The position numbers and the translations under genes were made by a program. 8,764 bases of DNA from JARDZI01 sp041639705 (GTDB taxonomy: Bacteria > Bacillota > Clostridia > Clostridiales > Caloramatoraceae), in the NCBI GenBank assembly GCA_041639705.1, contig JBEQBT010000137.1, forward strand, positions 1 through 8,764, given 5' to 3'. Below the pieces are notes generated by a model. The model saw nothing but the letters and a program-made list of their open reading frames with translations. It had not been told where the DNA came from and did not search any database. This document shows, one piece after another, positions 7,087 to 8,764 of this stretch. Position 1 is the stretch's first letter; the number at the start of each line of letters is the position of its first letter.

Positions 7087-7126
7087 CCAGTAACTAAAAT
7101 GACTACTTGAGAAAAGAGATTACTGG
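7087..7126. repeat. Inverted repeat CCAGTAA / TTACTGG spanning the left IS boundary
   Basis: CCAGTAA at 7087-7093 and TTACTGG at 7120-7126 are perfect inverted copies separated by 26 bases. The right copy overlaps the inner start of the IS110 left inverted repeat. The outer copy resembles the element's right end (TTTCCAGTTAA), so it may be part of the target or a trace of an earlier junction. Confidence 0.4.
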
Positions 7127-7138
7127 AAAATATATAGG
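7122..7138 (+). repeat. Left (sub)terminal inverted repeat of the IS110 element
   Basis: ACTGGAAAATATATAGG. Its first 8 bases are the exact complement of 8746-8753. With two one-base gaps the likeness to the reversed right end (ACTGGAAATAATAAGG) continues to the AGG. Confidence 0.55.
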
Positions 7139-7409
7139 CAGGATAGCACTGGCGTATCCTTAGTGCTAATATTTTATTAAGGGATTAGCATAGGGATATT
7201 CAGGTCACTCCTGTTGGCCACTTTGTGGTACTTCTGTTAAAGACTGTTTCCTTATTTATAGCGTTAGCTTCTAACCCAGTCGTTGTTCAGGTTATTAAGC
7301 TACTAGCGTAGCAACTAGTATACAAGGCTTATTAGCTTAGTTCTTATTAGTGCGAGGGTGTTGATGCGTTATAAACTAAGGGTAGGCCTGTGCTAGTTCC
7401 TGCTTTTTT
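7137..7409 (+). ncRNA. Candidate bridge RNA of the IS110 element
   Basis: This 270-base untranslated leader is far longer than a promoter needs and is rich in possible hairpins. In order: TAGCACT/AGTGCTA (7144-7150 with 7162-7168); CAGG/CCTG (7201-7213); CCAC/GTGG (7218-7228); GACTG/CAGTC (7242-7246 with 7277-7281) enclosing GTTAG/CTAAC (7263-7275) and a 16-base unpaired left strand; GCTAC/GTAGC (7299-7312) or TACTAG/CTAGTA (7301-7320); TAAGCTA/TAGCTTA (7296-7302 with 7333-7339); and CTTAGTT/AACTAAG (7336-7342 with 7374-7380). IS110-group elements such as IS621 encode in this position a bridge RNA with two internal loops that pair with donor and target DNA. The position and the loop-bearing stems fit that model; 5' and 3' limits are estimates and no RNA data are available. 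Confidence 0.55.
7382..7409 (+). terminator. Weak hairpin with U-tract at the end of the IS leader
   Basis: GTAGG (7382-7386) can pair with CCTGC (7399-7403), including one G-U, directly followed by TTTTTT (7404-7409). This could define the 3' end of the leader RNA while allowing some read-through into the transposase gene. The stem is short, and it competes with AACTA/TAGTT (7374-7378 with 7394-7398). Confidence 0.4.
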
Positions 7410-7434
7410 ATTTTAAAGGAAAGGTGGTGATACC

Positions 7435-8721
7435 ATGAATAACACTTTAACAGCTACTTTATTCATCGGTATAGATGTTAGTTCAAAATCCAATTATGTG
7501 TATGGTATGGATTTCTTTGGAGTTAAGCTACTTTCATTTCAAGCATCTAATAATAATCCAGGTGCTGAATACACTGTCTCTGAGATAATTAAGTGCCTAA
7601 AGGATAATTCACTCTCCTATCTTACAATAGCTATGGAATCCACCTCATTCTATAGCTGGCACATAGCTAACTTTCTTTCATGTCATGAGGGATTATTATG
7701 GTTTAAACCTAAAGTTTATTGTTTAAATCCTAAAACTGTAGCTAACTACAAAAAGACCTTTGTGGATATCGATAAAACTGATCCCAATGATGCTTTTGTC
7801 ATTGCAGACTTTTCAAGAGTAGGTAAAATAACATCAGCTCCTTGGAAAGGCAGTCAATACATTGCACTGCAAAGACTCACAAGATGTAGGCTTCACATTA
7901 TGGAGAATATAGCCAGAGAAAAGTCCTATATCTTATCAAACATTTTTCTAAAATTTAGTGAACTTGCCGTGCTTGATAAAAGTGAGCAACCATTTTCAAA
8001 TACATTTGGTGCCTCTTCTGTAGGAATACTAACAGAATTTATGTCTACAGAAGAAATCGCCAACACTGAGTTATCTAAATTAATTAATTTTCTTGTGGAT
8101 AAAAGCAGAAATAGATTCAAAGACCCTGAAGCTACTGCTAAAGTCCTACAAAAGGCTGCTCGAGACTCTTATCGTCTTGATAAAGCTTTATACGACCCAC
8201 TAAACGCTACTATAGCTGCATCCTTCAACTGCATTAAGGCTTTTGAAAAAGAGGTTGCATCTCTTGATAAAGCTATTGAAAAAGCAGTTAAGGGGCTACG
8301 TACTTATGAGTTTCAATGTTTATCTTCAATAAAAGGCATTGGTCCAGTATTTGCAGCTGGTATAGTAGCAGAAATTGGGGATATAACTAAATTTGATAAT
8401 GAGGCAAGCCTTGCAAAGTATGCAGGTATTACCTGGCGAAAAAAGCAATCAGGCAACTTTACAGCCCAAAATACCTATTTAACAAAAACGGGCAATAAGT
8501 ATCTGCGATACTATATTCTAGAAGCTGTTGGTAGTATTTTAAGGTTTAACTCAGAATACAATACTTACTACCATAAAAAGTATAACGAAGCTTTGATTCA
8601 CAAACATAAAAGAGCACTCGCACTAACAGGACGAAAATTCGTAAGATTGATTTTTGCATTGCTACGCAACAATCAACTTTATACCTCGAATAATGTTGCT
8701 GAAGAAGTAAAAACTTCATAA
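7435..8721 (+). CDS. IS110-family transposase (bridge-RNA-guided recombinase type)
   Basis: A 428-residue transposase with both halves of the IS110 family. The N-terminal RuvC-like DEDD domain shows D14 (FIGIDVSSKS), E68 (IAMEST), and D116 and D119 (DKTDPNDAF), the four acidic residues that bind metal. The C-terminal Transposase_20 domain carries the helix-hairpin-helix-like SIKGIGPVFAAGIVAEIGD (298-316), AKYAGI, then QSGN, whose S339 is the likely catalytic serine, and LTKTGNKYLR. Together these residues cut and join DNA without target duplication. AAGGTGGTG at 7421-7429 is 5 bases ahead of the ATG. The frame has no stops or obvious lesions, so it may be active. It is somewhat longer than IS621 (about 326 residues), the extra length lying mostly in the middle linker region. 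Confidence 0.93.
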   Translation: MNNTLTATLFIGIDVSSKSNYVYGMDFFGVKLLSFQASNNNPGAEYTVSEIIKCLKDNSLSYLTIAMESTSFYSWHIANFLSCHEGLLWFKPKVYCLNPKTVANYKKTFVDIDKTDPNDAFVIADFSRVGKITSAPWKGSQYIALQRLTRCRLHIMENIAREKSYILSNIFLKFSELAVLDKSEQPFSNTFGASSVGILTEFMSTEEIANTELSKLINFLVDKSRNRFKDPEATAKVLQKAARDSYRLDKALYDPLNATIAASFNCIKAFEKEVASLDKAIEKAVKGLRTYEFQCLSSIKGIGPVFAAGIVAEIGDITKFDNEASLAKYAGITWRKKQSGNFTAQNTYLTKTGNKYLRYYILEAVGSILRFNSEYNTYYHKKYNEALIHKHKRALALTGRKFVRLIFALLRNNQLYTSNNVAEEVKTS

Positions 8722-8737
8722 TTAACATTAATTTTGT

Positions 8738-8753
8738 CCTTATTATTTCCAGT
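8738..8753 (-). repeat. Right (sub)terminal inverted repeat of the IS110 element
   Basis: CCTTATTATTTCCAGT on the plus strand. Its outer 8 bases TTTCCAGT are the complement of the left repeat ACTGGAAA at 7122-7129. It starts 16 bases after the transposase stop codon, so the right non-coding end is short. Confidence 0.55.
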
Positions 8754-8764
8754 TAATATTTGGA

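Larger units (their letters stand above)
7122..8753 (+). mobile_element. IS110-family insertion sequence, apparently complete
   Basis: The element comprises a structured leader, one intact transposase gene (7435-8721) and matching inverted ends: ACTGGAAA at 7122-7129 and its complement TTTCCAGT at 8746-8753, with looser similarity continuing inward to AGG on both sides. The exact outer ends cannot be fixed: members of this family make no target duplication, often carry a few bases outside the repeats, and the window stops 11 bases after the right repeat. The long non-coding part lies before the transposase, which is the arrangement of the IS110 group proper; the visible inverted repeats are more like the IS1111 group. 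Insertion lies upstream of the alcohol dehydrogenase, pointing away from it. Confidence 0.8.

Noticed and set aside
7336..7350. Direct repeat CTTATTAG at 7328-7335 and 7343-7350 as the start of an array
   Set aside because: Only two short AT-rich copies exist, so it is not a CRISPR or iteron array.

Overview
The window is AT-rich and looks like DNA from an anaerobic, low-GC Gram-positive bacterium, most likely a Clostridium or close relative. The support is strong purine-rich ribosome binding sites (AGGAGG-like), an oxygen-sensitive glycyl radical enzyme with its radical-SAM activase, and an alcohol dehydrogenase that closely resembles the clostridial butanol dehydrogenases. No species can be named from the sequence alone.

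Left edge (1-617): a decayed region on the minus strand. It holds the 5' part of a HhH-GPD (AlkA-like) DNA glycosylase with an apparent one-base frameshift close to the window edge, and a short remnant resembling a DUF2087 domain. Next come a plus-strand promoter and a perfect FadR-type operator (core TGGTATTACCA) just ahead of a regulator gene.

Central operon (618-5749, plus strand): a GntR/FCD regulator; an 835-residue glycyl radical enzyme (thiyl-radical motif GCLE at C451, glycyl radical at G810); its activase with two extra [4Fe-4S] cluster motifs; and, 4 bases later, a two-domain pyridoxamine-phosphate-oxidase-like (FMN-barrel) protein of unknown role. The enzyme's motifs look more like the arylacetate decarboxylase branch (4-hydroxyphenylacetate, phenylacetate and indoleacetate decarboxylases) than the diol, choline or hydroxyproline lyases. 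However, the small subunit needed by 4-hydroxyphenylacetate decarboxylase is absent, and an active-site His of that enzyme appears to be Asn. The operon therefore looks like a compact, carboxylate-sensing radical decarboxylase module of unassigned substrate. This is the most interesting system in the window.

Convergent gene (5873-7036, minus strand): an NAD(P)H-dependent iron/zinc alcohol dehydrogenase of the BdhA/YqhD type, separated from the operon by a strong hairpin that probably ends transcription.

Right part (about 7120-8755): an IS110-family insertion sequence with an apparently intact DEDD/serine transposase. It has matching inverted repeats near both ends and a structured untranslated leader of about 270 bases, ending in a U-tract. 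By analogy with IS621, this leader is a good candidate for the element's bridge RNA.
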